Shown here: positions 6,494-13,566 of the stretch, piece by piece | Position numbering within the stretch: the stretch's first letter is position 1 | How the letters are laid out: every line of letters begins with the position of its first letter | From: an uncultured Clostridia bacterium | GTDB taxonomy: Bacteria; Bacillota; Clostridia; Oscillospirales; Acutalibacteraceae | Length of the DNA stretch: 17,249 bases | Reading direction: 5' to 3' | Assembly: GCA_944381295.1 (NCBI GenBank) | Contig: CALWKP010000123.1 | Location: 1-17,249, forward strand | Notes under the pieces: model-generated | Seen by the model: the letters and a program-made list of their open reading frames with translations, nothing else | Database searches by the model: none | What the model was told of the DNA's origin: nothing | Position numbers and translations under genes: made by a program

Positions 6494-7174
6494 ATGGCAA
6501 AATCCCTGGCAAAAGAATTTACAAAAGGGATTATTAAAGAGAACCCGGTACTTTGTTTGGTACTTGGAACCTGTCCGACACTGGCGGTCAGTACTGCGGC
6601 AGTCAATGCAATCGGTATGGGGATTGCGGCGACTTTGGTACTGGTATGTTCCAATGCGGTGATCTCTTTGCTGCGAAAGGTGATCCCTGATAAAGTCCGA
6701 ATTCCGGCTTATATTACCATTATTGCAGGCTTTGTTACGATCGTACAGATGCTGGTCAAGGCATACGCTCCGGATATTGATAAGGCGCTTGGCATTTATC
6801 TGCCATTGATTGTGGTAAACTGCATTATTTTAGGACGTGCAGAAATGTTTGCCAGCAAAAATAATGTCCTGCCTTCCATTCTTGACGGCCTGGGAATGGG
6901 TGTCGGTTTTACGGCGGCTTTGCTGCTGATGGGCTGCATCCGTGAGTTTTTCGGGGCAGGGTCCTTGTTTGGCATCCCGATCACTTCTGGTTTTATGGCG
7001 CCCATCATCATCTTTATCCTTCCTCCAGGAGGCTTCTTTGTCTTTGGTATGCTGATTGCTCTCGCGAGTAAGCTTGCTAATAAGGAACAGCCGGTGGAAT
7101 CCACTGGTTGCGCTTCTTGTCCGATGGCGGCTTCTTGCAGCAAAATTTCTGAGAAGGAGGGCGCTGCGAAATGA
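6494..7174 (+). CDS. rnfE: Ion-translocating oxidoreductase complex subunit E (RnfE)
   Basis: RnfE and RnfA are homologous membrane subunits with inverted topology. Structures of Rnf and Nqr show they share an in-membrane [2Fe-2S] cluster ligated by two Cys from each. In this 226-residue protein the expected ligands are Cys27 (LGTCPTLAV) and Cys110 (VVNCIILGRAE). The cytoplasmic C-terminal tail has a Cys cluster GCASCPMAASC, a feature seen in several clostridial RnfE proteins and of unknown use. An earlier ATG at 6467 lies inside rnfG; the ATG at 6494 is preceded by AGGAGGGGG (6479-6487) and gives the usual N-terminus. The stop overlaps rnfA by four bases. Confidence 0.95.
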   Translation: MAKSLAKEFTKGIIKENPVLCLVLGTCPTLAVSTAAVNAIGMGIAATLVLVCSNAVISLLRKVIPDKVRIPAYITIIAGFVTIVQMLVKAYAPDIDKALGIYLPLIVVNCIILGRAEMFASKNNVLPSILDGLGMGVGFTAALLLMGCIREFFGAGSLFGIPITSGFMAPIIIFILPPGGFFVFGMLIALASKLANKEQPVESTGCASCPMAASCSKISEKEGAAK

Positions 7175-7779
7175 TCCAGAATCTGGTTGCGATTTTTCTT
7201 GCGGCAATCCTGACAGAAAACTATGTTTTAAATCAATTTTTGGGAATTTGTCCCTTTTTGGGAGTTTCCAAAAAAGTCAATACCGCTCTGGGAATGAGTA
7301 TTGCCGTAACCTTTGTTATGGTACTTGCCACGGCAGTTACTTGGCCGCTTTATACTTACCTGCTTGTCCCAAATAAATTGGAATACTTGGAAACCATCGT
7401 GTTTATCCTGGTAATTGCAGCATTAGTACAGCTTGTGGAAACTATTTTGAAAAAATATATCCCGTCACTGTATAATGCACTCGGCGTGTATCTCCCCCTA
7501 ATCACCACAAACTGTGCGGTTTTGGGTGTGACGATGCTTGTCATTGAAAGAGGCCAGGCGGATGCTACCTTCGGATATGTGGAATCTTTGGTCAATGCGT
7601 TTGGCGCGGGGATTGGTTTCCTGGTAGCGATGGTCCTTTTTGCAGGTGTCCGCGAAAGGCTGGAGCTTTGTGATATTCCAAAATCTTTGAGAGGTCTGCC
7701 GATCACCTTGGTAGCGGCATCTTTGGTAGCGGTATCTTTCCTGGGATTCCAGGGCCTGGTAGACGGTTTGTTGGGTTGA
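7171..7779 (+). CDS. rnfA: Ion-translocating oxidoreductase complex subunit A (RnfA)
   Basis: This 202-residue protein has six predicted membrane helices. The segments LTENYVLNQFLGICPFLGVS (14-33) and ITTNCAVLGV (111-120) provide Cys27 and Cys115, the expected ligands of the membrane [2Fe-2S] cluster shared with RnfE. Length and sequence are typical. It overlaps rnfE by four bases (ATGA), and its ribosome binding site GAAGGAGG lies at the end of rnfE (7153-7160). Confidence 0.96.
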   Translation: MIQNLVAIFLAAILTENYVLNQFLGICPFLGVSKKVNTALGMSIAVTFVMVLATAVTWPLYTYLLVPNKLEYLETIVFILVIAALVQLVETILKKYIPSLYNALGVYLPLITTNCAVLGVTMLVIERGQADATFGYVESLVNAFGAGIGFLVAMVLFAGVRERLELCDIPKSLRGLPITLVAASLVAVSFLGFQGLVDGLLG

Positions 7780-7797
7780 GAAAGGGGAGTGTAATCA

Positions 7798-8604
7798 ATG
7801 AATGATATTTTACTCCCGATCTTGATTGTTGCGGGAATAGGTTTAATTGCAGGGTTAGGACTTGCAATTGCGTCAATTATCATGGCGGTCCCGAAAGATG
7901 AGAAGGCAGAAGCCGTATTGGAAATCTTGCCAGGCGCGAACTGTGGAGCATGCGGTTATTCCGGCTGCGCAGGGTATGCAAAGGCGCTTGCTGCCGGAGA
8001 AGCAAAACCTGGCTTATGCTCTCCAGGAGGAGAGGCGGTAGCGAAGGCTACTTCGGAACTTCTGGGAGTAAGCGGGGATGTGGAATATAAAACCGCATTG
8101 GTACATTGCCTTGGCAGTTATGATTTTACCACAGATAAAATGGAATATGACGGGATTATGAGCTGCGCAGCAGCAGCGCAGTTGGCAGGCGGCATTACAA
8201 GTTGTCGTTTTGGATGTATGGGGCTTGGCGACTGCATGAAAGCCTGTGAATACAATGCGATTACAGTCTGTAATGGGGTTGCGTCAATTGATCCAGCCAA
8301 GTGCAAGGGTTGCTCAAAATGTGTCAGCGCATGTCCAAAAGGCTTAATTAGTTTTGTACCCTTAAAAGAACAAGCCGTTGTTCGCTGCAATAACTGTGAT
8401 AAGGGTGCAGTAACAAATAAAGTATGCGGTATTGGCTGTATCGGATGTACAAAATGTGTGCGTGTGTGCGAATTTGACGCGGTAAAAGTAGTGGATTCCC
8501 ATGCGGTTGTGGACCCGGCAAAATGTACGGCTTGCGGAAAATGTGTGGAAGCTTGTCCGAGACATTGTATTACGCTGTTCAAGGTGCCGGAACAAAAACA
8601 CTGA
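7798..8604 (+). CDS. rnfB: Ion-translocating oxidoreductase complex subunit B (RnfB)
   Basis: RnfB is the entry point for electrons from reduced ferredoxin. The 268-residue product has an N-terminal membrane helix (about 5-30), a Fe-S domain with Cys49, 52, 57 and 74, then a Cys-rich ferredoxin-like region with several [4Fe-4S] motifs, including CKGCSKCVSACP, CIGCTKCVRVC and CTACGKCVEACP. The high cluster count, larger than in the proteobacterial proteins, is usual for clostridial RnfB. It follows rnfA by 18 bases, with ribosome binding site AAAGGGGAG (7781-7789). It is the last gene before the operon terminator. Confidence 0.95.
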   Translation: MNDILLPILIVAGIGLIAGLGLAIASIIMAVPKDEKAEAVLEILPGANCGACGYSGCAGYAKALAAGEAKPGLCSPGGEAVAKATSELLGVSGDVEYKTALVHCLGSYDFTTDKMEYDGIMSCAAAAQLAGGITSCRFGCMGLGDCMKACEYNAITVCNGVASIDPAKCKGCSKCVSACPKGLISFVPLKEQAVVRCNNCDKGAVTNKVCGIGCIGCTKCVRVCEFDAVKVVDSHAVVDPAKCTACGKCVEACPRHCITLFKVPEQKH

Positions 8605-8630
8605 ATCAAGAAAGATTGCTTACTAGGAAC

Positions 8631-8671
8631 AAAGGAGCATTGCAGTTTTGGTTTCTGCGATGCTCCTTTTG
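8631..8671 (+). terminator. Intrinsic terminator of the apbE-rnf operon
   Basis: AAAGGAGCATTGCAG (8631-8645) pairs with CTGCGATGCTCCTTT (8655-8669) with one T-G wobble, a 9-base loop and a short T run. It lies 26 bases after rnfB. The A-rich left arm makes it potentially bidirectional. A close relative of this hairpin ends the ABC exporter operon at 12871. Confidence 0.85.
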
Positions 8672-8960
8672 ACGTCAAAAAGGGAATGACATTCTTGAGG
8701 AAAGAACGATAGCAATCATCTACAAAACGATATAACCAATGACCAGATGAGTTTAAAGGGATTTGTAGTCCCCTTTATAGGAACGAAAGCGCAATGGCAT
8801 AAAAATGTCCTCAAATAGGGGAAGGGGCATAGCGAAGGTGTGATTTGTAGACTTTTCAGTCCTTTTTTAGGGATTACCATAGGCATTAGGCTTTTATATA
8901 GGGTTCGCTCACAATATTATACTCCTATACAGACTCATATCATTGGCCGACAGGACACCC
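8672..8960. other. Non-coding stretch with no recognised content
   Basis: No reading frame with a ribosome binding site, tRNA, or recognisable mobile-element end was seen in these bases. Small structures only: AAAGGG (8755-8760) with CCCTTT (8771-8776), and TTTGTAG occurring at 8762 and 8844 directly and once inverted at 8720. The stretch separates the native rnf operon from the probably acquired exporter module and may contain the junction. Confidence 0.6.
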
Positions 8961-8989
8961 TTGACAAGTGAAGGGGATGGGTGTATACT
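8961..8989 (+). promoter_or_regulatory. Promoter of the leader-peptide/ABC exporter operon
   Basis: TTGACA (8961-8966) and TATACT (8984-8989) are separated by exactly 17 bases, a near-consensus vegetative promoter. The expected transcript start is around 8996, giving a leader of about 47 bases before the leader-peptide ATG. Confidence 0.85.
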
Positions 8990-9042
8990 AGTTTCCGTCG
9001 ATTGCTGATAAAAATACTACACAAAGAGAGGAGGCGGGCAGC

Positions 9043-9129
9043 ATGATGACCAGAATGCTTATAAATGGCAATACGATGCATTGGAGCCGAAGGGAAGAAC
9101 TGTCCGCGTCCCCGCTCTGCCCGACGTAA
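9043..9129 (+). CDS. Leader peptide of the ABC exporter operon (28 aa)
   Basis: A 28-codon frame begins MMTRMLINGNTMHWSRREEL and ends SPLCPT. It has a very good ribosome binding site, AGGAGG at 9029-9034, 8 bases before the ATG at 9043 (a second ATG follows at once). Its stop at 9127-9129 is 27 bases ahead of a strong terminator hairpin, which in turn precedes the exporter genes. This position is that of a regulatory leader whose translation senses ribosome stalling, as for BmrB before B. subtilis bmrCD. The peptide sequence is not recognised. It is too short for a confident coding call by composition, but the ribosome binding site and placement are convincing. Confidence 0.72.
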   Translation: MMTRMLINGNTMHWSRREELSASPLCPT

Positions 9130-9188
9130 GGGGGTAGACTTTTGTGCGGTTCATTTAACGCCCCCGGCGCAAAGCCGGGGGCGTTTTT
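9102..9188 (+). promoter_or_regulatory. Candidate transcription attenuator upstream of the ABC exporter
   Basis: Four complementary segments are visible: CCCC at 9110-9113 inside the leader frame, GGGGG at 9130-9134 right after its stop, CCCCC at 9161-9165 and GGGGG at 9177-9181. Segments 1 and 2 can pair, with GTC (9102-9104) and GAC (9137-9139) extending the stem across an internal loop. Segments 3 and 4 form the terminator. Pairing of 2 with 3 would prevent the terminator. A ribosome halted in the leader would cover segment 1 and free segment 2. The alternative pairing is only 5-6 bp, so the model is inference. Confidence 0.5.
9157..9188 (+). terminator. Strong intrinsic terminator inside the exporter leader
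   Basis: AACGCCCCCGGC (9157-9168) pairs perfectly over 12 bp with GCCGGGGGCGTT (9174-9185) around the loop GCAAA, followed by a T run to 9188. It lies between the leader peptide and the first exporter gene, where a constitutive terminator would silence the operon, so regulated readthrough is expected. Confidence 0.92.
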
Positions 9189-9214
9189 GCTTAGGAAAAA
9201 AGGGAGGAGATTTT

Positions 9215-11044
9215 TTGAAACAATCGAAACGAGCGCTAATCTGGCGGTTTTTGCGGCCTTATCTCTGGATTTTTGCGCTCACGCTCTTGTTTTCTATGGG
9301 AAACACCGTGCTAGGCTCACTGACGCCGCAGGTGGTGCGTGTGGCGGTCGACTCTATTCTCGGAGGGGAGCTGTTCCCCGAGATCGTGACAGCCCTCGCG
9401 CCTGAGTCGCTTCTCAAAAGTGATCCGATGACGCAGCTTCTCGCAGCGGCGGGATTCCTGCTCGTTGTGGCGGTGCTATCGGGACTATGTACTTATGGTA
9501 GCCGGATGGGAACGGCGAAGGGCTCTGAGAATTTTGTCAAGTCACTGCGTGATGCGCTGTATCGCCACATTCAGCAGCTTCCATACGCGTGGCACGTCCG
9601 TCACAGTACGGGGGAGATCATTCAACGCTGCACATCCGATGTCGAGGTCGTACGCAACTTTGTGACAAACCAGCTGCTCGAAGTTTTCCGTATCCTCTTT
9701 CTCGTTGGCTTCTCACTTGCCGTGATGTTCTCAATGAATTGGAGGATATCACTCATCGCTGTTGGCTTCCTGCCGGTCATCCTCGCCTATTCTGCTTTCT
9801 TTTACTCCAAGATCGCGAAACGCTTTTTGACGGCGGACGAGGCCGAGGGAGAGCTTTCGGCGACGGTGCAGGAGAACCTTACCGGGGTACGCGTTGTGCG
9901 CGCATTCGGGCGCGAAAAGTATGAAGTGGAACGCTTTGATAAAAAGAATGAGAGGTTTGCGTCTCTCTGGATTCGTCTCGGACGACTCATGAGTGCCTAC
10001 TGGGGTATCGGTGATCTCATCACCGGACTACAGATTCTCACGGTTATCTGTGTCGGTGTTCTGCAGGCAGTCAACGGTGAGATCACCCTCGGCGAGTTCC
10101 TGGCTTTTGTATCGTATAATCAGACGCTTGTCTGGCCGGTGCGTGGCCTTGGCAGAATCCTCTCCGAGATGAGTAAAGCCGGTGTGTCAATCGAACGCCT
10201 TGCCTACATCCTCGACTCTGAGCCAGAGAAAGAACCGGAGAACGCCCAGACACCGCCAATGGATAGAGACATTGTCTTCGACCATGTCTCGTTCGCGTAT
10301 GGCGATCAGCCTGTGCTGCGGGATGTGAGCTTTACCATACCTGCAGGAAAGACGTTTGCCGTCCTGGGCGCAACAGGCAGCGGTAAGTCTACAATGATGC
10401 ATCTCATCGACCGACTTTACGATCTCCCGCCGGATAGCGGGCATATTACTGTCGGCGGTGTGGACATTTCTGAAATCAGCCGGCCATATCTGAGACGAAA
10501 TATCGGTATCGTGTTGCAGGAACCATTCCTCTTTTCGCGTACCATCCGCGAGAACATTGCTGCTGTGTGTCCCGGTGCCTCAATGGAGGAGATCCGCCGA
10601 CAGGCGGGGACGGCGCACGTTGACGAAGCCATTCTTGAGTTCGCCGATGGATATGAGACGATTGTTGGAGAACGCGGCGTAACGCTCTCGGGCGGACAGA
10701 AGCAGCGTGTTGCCATTGCCCGAACGCTGATGCTTGATGCGCCGATCCTTATCTTTGATGACTCACTCTCCGCTGTTGATGCGGAGACGGATGCTGAAAT
10801 TCGTGCATCGCTCCATGACGCGAAGGGTTCGGCGACGGTTATCCTCATCTCTCACCGCGTCACGACGCTTATGCAAGCCGATCTTATCCTTGTGCTGCAG
10901 GACGGTCGTGTAGCAGAGATTGGAAGTCATGACGAGTTGATGGAGAAAAATGGCCTATATCGTGAAATTTACGAATTGCAAATGACAGGGGAGGACAGGG
11001 ATCTCCTGTTTTCCAGAGAAGGAGGCGAAAGCTATGGGGTATGA
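9215..11044 (+). CDS. Heterodimeric ABC exporter, subunit with degenerate Walker B (BmrC/LmrC type)
   Basis: This 609-residue half-transporter has an exporter membrane domain (about residues 12-325) and a nucleotide-binding domain with Walker A GATGSGKST (385-393), Q-loop Q435, signature LSGGQ (491-495), Walker B ILIFDD (511-516) and switch His547. Asp516 replaces the catalytic Glu, as in the degenerate-site subunit of heterodimeric exporters (BmrC, LmrC, TM287). The frame is open upstream to 9065, but that part crosses the terminator hairpin; the TTG at 9215 follows GGGAGGAG (9202-9209) by 5 bases and gives the expected N-terminus. Multidrug or antibiotic export is likely; substrate unknown. 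Codon use (CTC, ATC, CGC, ACG) differs clearly from the rnf genes. It overlaps the next gene by 11 bases. Confidence 0.92.
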   Translation: MKQSKRALIWRFLRPYLWIFALTLLFSMGNTVLGSLTPQVVRVAVDSILGGELFPEIVTALAPESLLKSDPMTQLLAAAGFLLVVAVLSGLCTYGSRMGTAKGSENFVKSLRDALYRHIQQLPYAWHVRHSTGEIIQRCTSDVEVVRNFVTNQLLEVFRILFLVGFSLAVMFSMNWRISLIAVGFLPVILAYSAFFYSKIAKRFLTADEAEGELSATVQENLTGVRVVRAFGREKYEVERFDKKNERFASLWIRLGRLMSAYWGIGDLITGLQILTVICVGVLQAVNGEITLGEFLAFVSYNQTLVWPVRGLGRILSEMSKAGVSIERLAYILDSEPEKEPENAQTPPMDRDIVFDHVSFAYGDQPVLRDVSFTIPAGKTFAVLGATGSGKSTMMHLIDRLYDLPPDSGHITVGGVDISEISRPYLRRNIGIVLQEPFLFSRTIRENIAAVCPGASMEEIRRQAGTAHVDEAILEFADGYETIVGERGVTLSGGQKQRVAIARTLMLDAPILIFDDSLSAVDAETDAEIRASLHDAKGSATVILISHRVTTLMQADLILVLQDGRVAEIGSHDELMEKNGLYREIYELQMTGEDRDLLFSREGGESYGV

Positions 11045-12851
11045 CGAGCAGGAATATACGAAATCGTTTGACATTCGCTCGTGGAAGAAGTTGCTGCCGT
11101 TTTTGAAGCCGTACCGCAAGCTGATCGCAGTCGTACTCTCGCTCAACGTCGTGTGTGCGATCATTGACATTTCACTGCCGCTATTCCAACGGTATGCTAT
11201 CGACGAGTTTATTGAAACGGGAGATGCATCCGGCTTGCCAGGTTTCGCTGTGCTATACGGCTGCGTGATCGGCATACAGACACTCGCGGTCATCCTGTTC
11301 GCGCGTCGTTCGATGCGCATTGAGATGCAGATTGGCCGCGATATGAAGCGCGCGTGCTTTGTGCATCTGCAGACGCTTTCACTCTCGTACTACAATGTTA
11401 CGCCCGTCGGCTACCTGCTCTCGCGCATTATGAGTGATACGAACCGGATCGCCGGCATGATCGCATGGAACTCGATCGACATTCTGTGGGCAGTTTTTTA
11501 CGTCCTTGGCGTGTTCGTGATGATGTTCCTCCTCAATCCCGGCCTTGCGGCGGCGGTGATTCTCATTGTACCGATCATTTCGCTGCTGACAGCATGGTTC
11601 CAGGACAAAATCCTGCGCTGGAACCGGCGTGTGCGGAAGATGAATTCGCGGATCACAAGTGCGTATAATGAGGGTATCATGGGTGCACGCACATCGAAGA
11701 CACTCGTCATTGAGGAGCAGAACAGCCGCGAATTCGAAGAGGTCACGCAGGATATGCGCGTCTCGTCGGTGAGGGCTGCGCGACTTTCCGCGGTTTACAT
11801 CCCACTCGTAATGTTCTTCAGCTCTCTAACGACGGCTATCGTGCTTGCGAGAGGCGGTGCGCTGGCGTTAGAGCAGATGATTCTCATCGGCACGCTGTCG
11901 GCGTTCACATCGTACGCGGTCGGTATCTTCGAGCCGATTCAGCAAATTGCCCGCAATATCGCGGATATCCTCTCGCTGCAGGCGAATATTGAGCGTGTCA
12001 TGGGCCTCCTCGAGCAGGAGCCGCTTATCACCGATACTCCCGAGGTGATCGAGAAGTATGGCACGGCGTTCGAGGCGAAGCGCGAAAACTGGGAGCCGAT
12101 TCGCGGTGATATTGAGTTCCGCGATGTCTCTTTTCGCTATCCTGACGGAAATGAGAATGTCCTGACCCACTTCAACCTCAAGATTCCCGCCGGGTCAACG
12201 ATCGCTATTGTCGGTGAGACGGGTGCGGGTAAGAGTACGCTCGTCAATCTTGCGTGCCGCTTTTTCGAACCGACGTCGGGGCAGGTGCTCATTGACGGGA
12301 AGGACTACCGTGAGCGCAGCCAGCTCTGGCTGCATAGCAGCATTGGGTACGTGCTGCAAAGTCCGCACCTGTTCTCCGGTACGGTGATGGAGAATATCCG
12401 GTACGGCAGGCTCGATGCGACGGATGAAGAGGTCATCGCGGCGGCGAAAGCTGTCTCGGCAGACCAGGTTGCGATGAAGCTTGAGAAGGGATATGAAAGC
12501 GATGTTGGGGAAGGCGGGGACCGCCTGTCCACAGGTGAAAAGCAGCTGATCTCGTTTGCGCGTGCCGTGTTGGCAGATCCGCGTATTTTCGTCCTTGACG
12601 AGGCGACAAGCTCCATTGATACAAAAACGGAACGCTTGATTCAGGATGCGACAGAGCTGCTCCTTAAGGGGCGCACGTCTTTCCTCATTGCGCACCGCCT
12701 GTCCACCATTCGACGTGCGGATTTGATTCTGGTGGTCCGCGATGGTGAGATTGTCGAGCAGGGGACGCACGACGAGCTCATCCGTCAAAAAGGCTACTAC
12801 CGTGACCTCTATCGCAGACAGTTCGAACAGGAAAGGTTGCAGGCAATGTAA
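11034..12851 (+). CDS. Heterodimeric ABC exporter, subunit with catalytic Glu (BmrD/LmrD type)
   Basis: The 605-residue partner subunit has a six-helix exporter domain (about residues 25-325) and a nucleotide-binding domain with Walker A GETGAGKST (394-402), Q-loop Q442, signature LSTGE (498-502), Walker B IFVLDE (518-523) and switch His554. The catalytic Glu523 is present, while the signature departs from LSGGQ. Paired with the Asp subunit upstream, this makes one active and one degenerate ATP site, the normal arrangement of BmrCD/LmrCD/TM287-288. The start is supported by AAGGAGG at 11019-11025. Translation is coupled by the 11-base overlap. Codon use matches the first subunit, not the flanking genes. 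Confidence 0.92.
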   Translation: MGYDEQEYTKSFDIRSWKKLLPFLKPYRKLIAVVLSLNVVCAIIDISLPLFQRYAIDEFIETGDASGLPGFAVLYGCVIGIQTLAVILFARRSMRIEMQIGRDMKRACFVHLQTLSLSYYNVTPVGYLLSRIMSDTNRIAGMIAWNSIDILWAVFYVLGVFVMMFLLNPGLAAAVILIVPIISLLTAWFQDKILRWNRRVRKMNSRITSAYNEGIMGARTSKTLVIEEQNSREFEEVTQDMRVSSVRAARLSAVYIPLVMFFSSLTTAIVLARGGALALEQMILIGTLSAFTSYAVGIFEPIQQIARNIADILSLQANIERVMGLLEQEPLITDTPEVIEKYGTAFEAKRENWEPIRGDIEFRDVSFRYPDGNENVLTHFNLKIPAGSTIAIVGETGAGKSTLVNLACRFFEPTSGQVLIDGKDYRERSQLWLHSSIGYVLQSPHLFSGTVMENIRYGRLDATDEEVIAAAKAVSADQVAMKLEKGYESDVGEGGDRLSTGEKQLISFARAVLADPRIFVLDEATSSIDTKTERLIQDATELLLKGRTSFLIAHRLSTIRRADLILVVRDGEIVEQGTHDELIRQKGYYRDLYRRQFEQERLQAM

Positions 12852-12870
12852 AATAGAACCGCTTTCTACC

Positions 12871-12913
12871 AAAAGGAGCACTGCAGATTGTAAATCCGCA
12901 GCGCTCCTTTTGT
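12871..12913. terminator. Bidirectional terminator between the exporter and the leftward genes
   Basis: AAAAGGAGC (12871-12879) pairs with GCTCCTTTT (12903-12911); inner stems CTGC/GCAG and GATT/AATC are separated by single A-C mismatches. T runs occur on both strands, so it can serve the exporter operon (+) and the phosphatidyltransferase gene (-), whose stop is at 12958. The left arm matches the rnf terminator in 14 of 15 bases. Confidence 0.85.
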
Positions 12914-12957
12914 CATGTTCGGCAGGTTTTGATAGGAAAAAATTTAGGGATATTCCT

Positions 12958-13497
12958 TCATTTTCTCTTGATCCATAGTCCTCCCATGTCTGTATTCAGT
13001 TCTTTTGAGGACATTACGAGGGCGAGTTCCTCCAATACAGCAACACTTGCCAGAAAACAAAGGAACCCGGCGGGAGCAACAGGGTCAGAAAGAAATGCCA
13101 AAAGTGGATAAATAGCAAATGCCAATCCTGCCACCTTGTTGGCAAGGGTATGGACACCTATCACAAGTTTTTGATATTTAAAGAAGCACGTGAGAAAAAT
13201 TGCAAATTTGACTAGGAAAATCCCGCAGATCCAAGCAGTCAGAAAAAGAGGAAGCTGTAAAGTGGGCAGCAGTACAGCTGTTGTAATGACAACAAAAATG
13301 AAATCAGCAAAGGAATCCAGTCGGGAGCCTAAGGGGGTTACAGTATGTAATAACCTTGCCAGGACGCCGTCAAGAACGTCACTGGCACAGCAGTAAAAAA
13401 ATGCGATAAAAAACGGGATGGAAAATGGTTCCAGGAAAAAGAAGAGAAAAGGTACAATACAGCGTGTGAAGGTAAGAATCATAGGAATTTTCTTCAT
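12958..13497 (-). CDS. CDP-alcohol phosphatidyltransferase family protein
   Basis: Enzymes of this family join a CDP-linked diacylglycerol or related head group to an alcohol in phospholipid synthesis, in the membrane. The 179-residue protein contains the complete signature DxxDGxxARx8GxxxDxxxD: Asp40, Asp43, Gly44, Ala47, Arg48, Gly57, Asp61 and Asp65. About five or six hydrophobic helices surround it. The acceptor alcohol (glycerol phosphate, serine, inositol phosphate) cannot be told from sequence. The ATG at 13497 is preceded by TGGAGG on the minus strand. It lies downstream of DUF4363 and DUF421 genes on the same strand with a 69-base gap that contains a hairpin, so it may or may not be co-transcribed. 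Confidence 0.88.
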   Translation of the reverse strand: MKKIPMILTFTRCIVPFLFFFLEPFSIPFFIAFFYCCASDVLDGVLARLLHTVTPLGSRLDSFADFIFVVITTAVLLPTLQLPLFLTAWICGIFLVKFAIFLTCFFKYQKLVIGVHTLANKVAGLAFAIYPLLAFLSDPVAPAGFLCFLASVAVLEELALVMSSKELNTDMGGLWIKRK

Positions 13498-13519
13498 AAC
13501 GGCCTCCAGCTTTTCAAGA

Positions 13520-13560
13520 ATACTTTTATTTTAGCAGAAAAACTGTTAGAAGAAAAGTAT
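13520..13560. repeat. Long imperfect palindrome between DUF4363 and phosphatidyltransferase genes
   Basis: ATACTTTT (13520-13527) and AAAAGTAT (13553-13560) flank TTTTAGCAG (13529-13537) and CTGTTAGAA (13543-13551), with a loop of five A. Read on the plus strand, the 18-position stem has one A-G mismatch and two G-T wobbles. No adjacent T run follows, so it is not a plain terminator. It could be an operator or an mRNA processing or stability hairpin. Confidence 0.5.
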
Positions 13561-13566
13561 CGTGTT

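Noticed and set aside
3621..8604. Na+-translocating NADH:quinone reductase (Nqr) instead of Rnf
   Set aside because: The six genes include a ferredoxin-rich RnfB and a two-cluster RnfC, and no NqrF-type reductase is present; the order is that of clostridial Rnf.
8667..8680. Perfect 14-base palindrome TTTTGACGTCAAAA after rnfB
   Set aside because: It overlaps the T run of the terminator and is short; chance plus the T/A-rich flank is enough to explain it. No promoter nearby makes an operator role likely.
8672..8960. Remnant insertion sequence or riboswitch in the gap before the exporter
   Set aside because: No terminal inverted repeats, transposase fragment or known aptamer pattern could be recognised; the few small repeats are too short to support a call.
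9065..9214. N-terminal extension of the first ABC exporter subunit from ATG 9065
   Set aside because: It would read through the terminator hairpin, overlap the leader peptide in another frame, and lacks a ribosome binding site; the TTG at 9215 has a strong one and starts at the conserved N-terminus.
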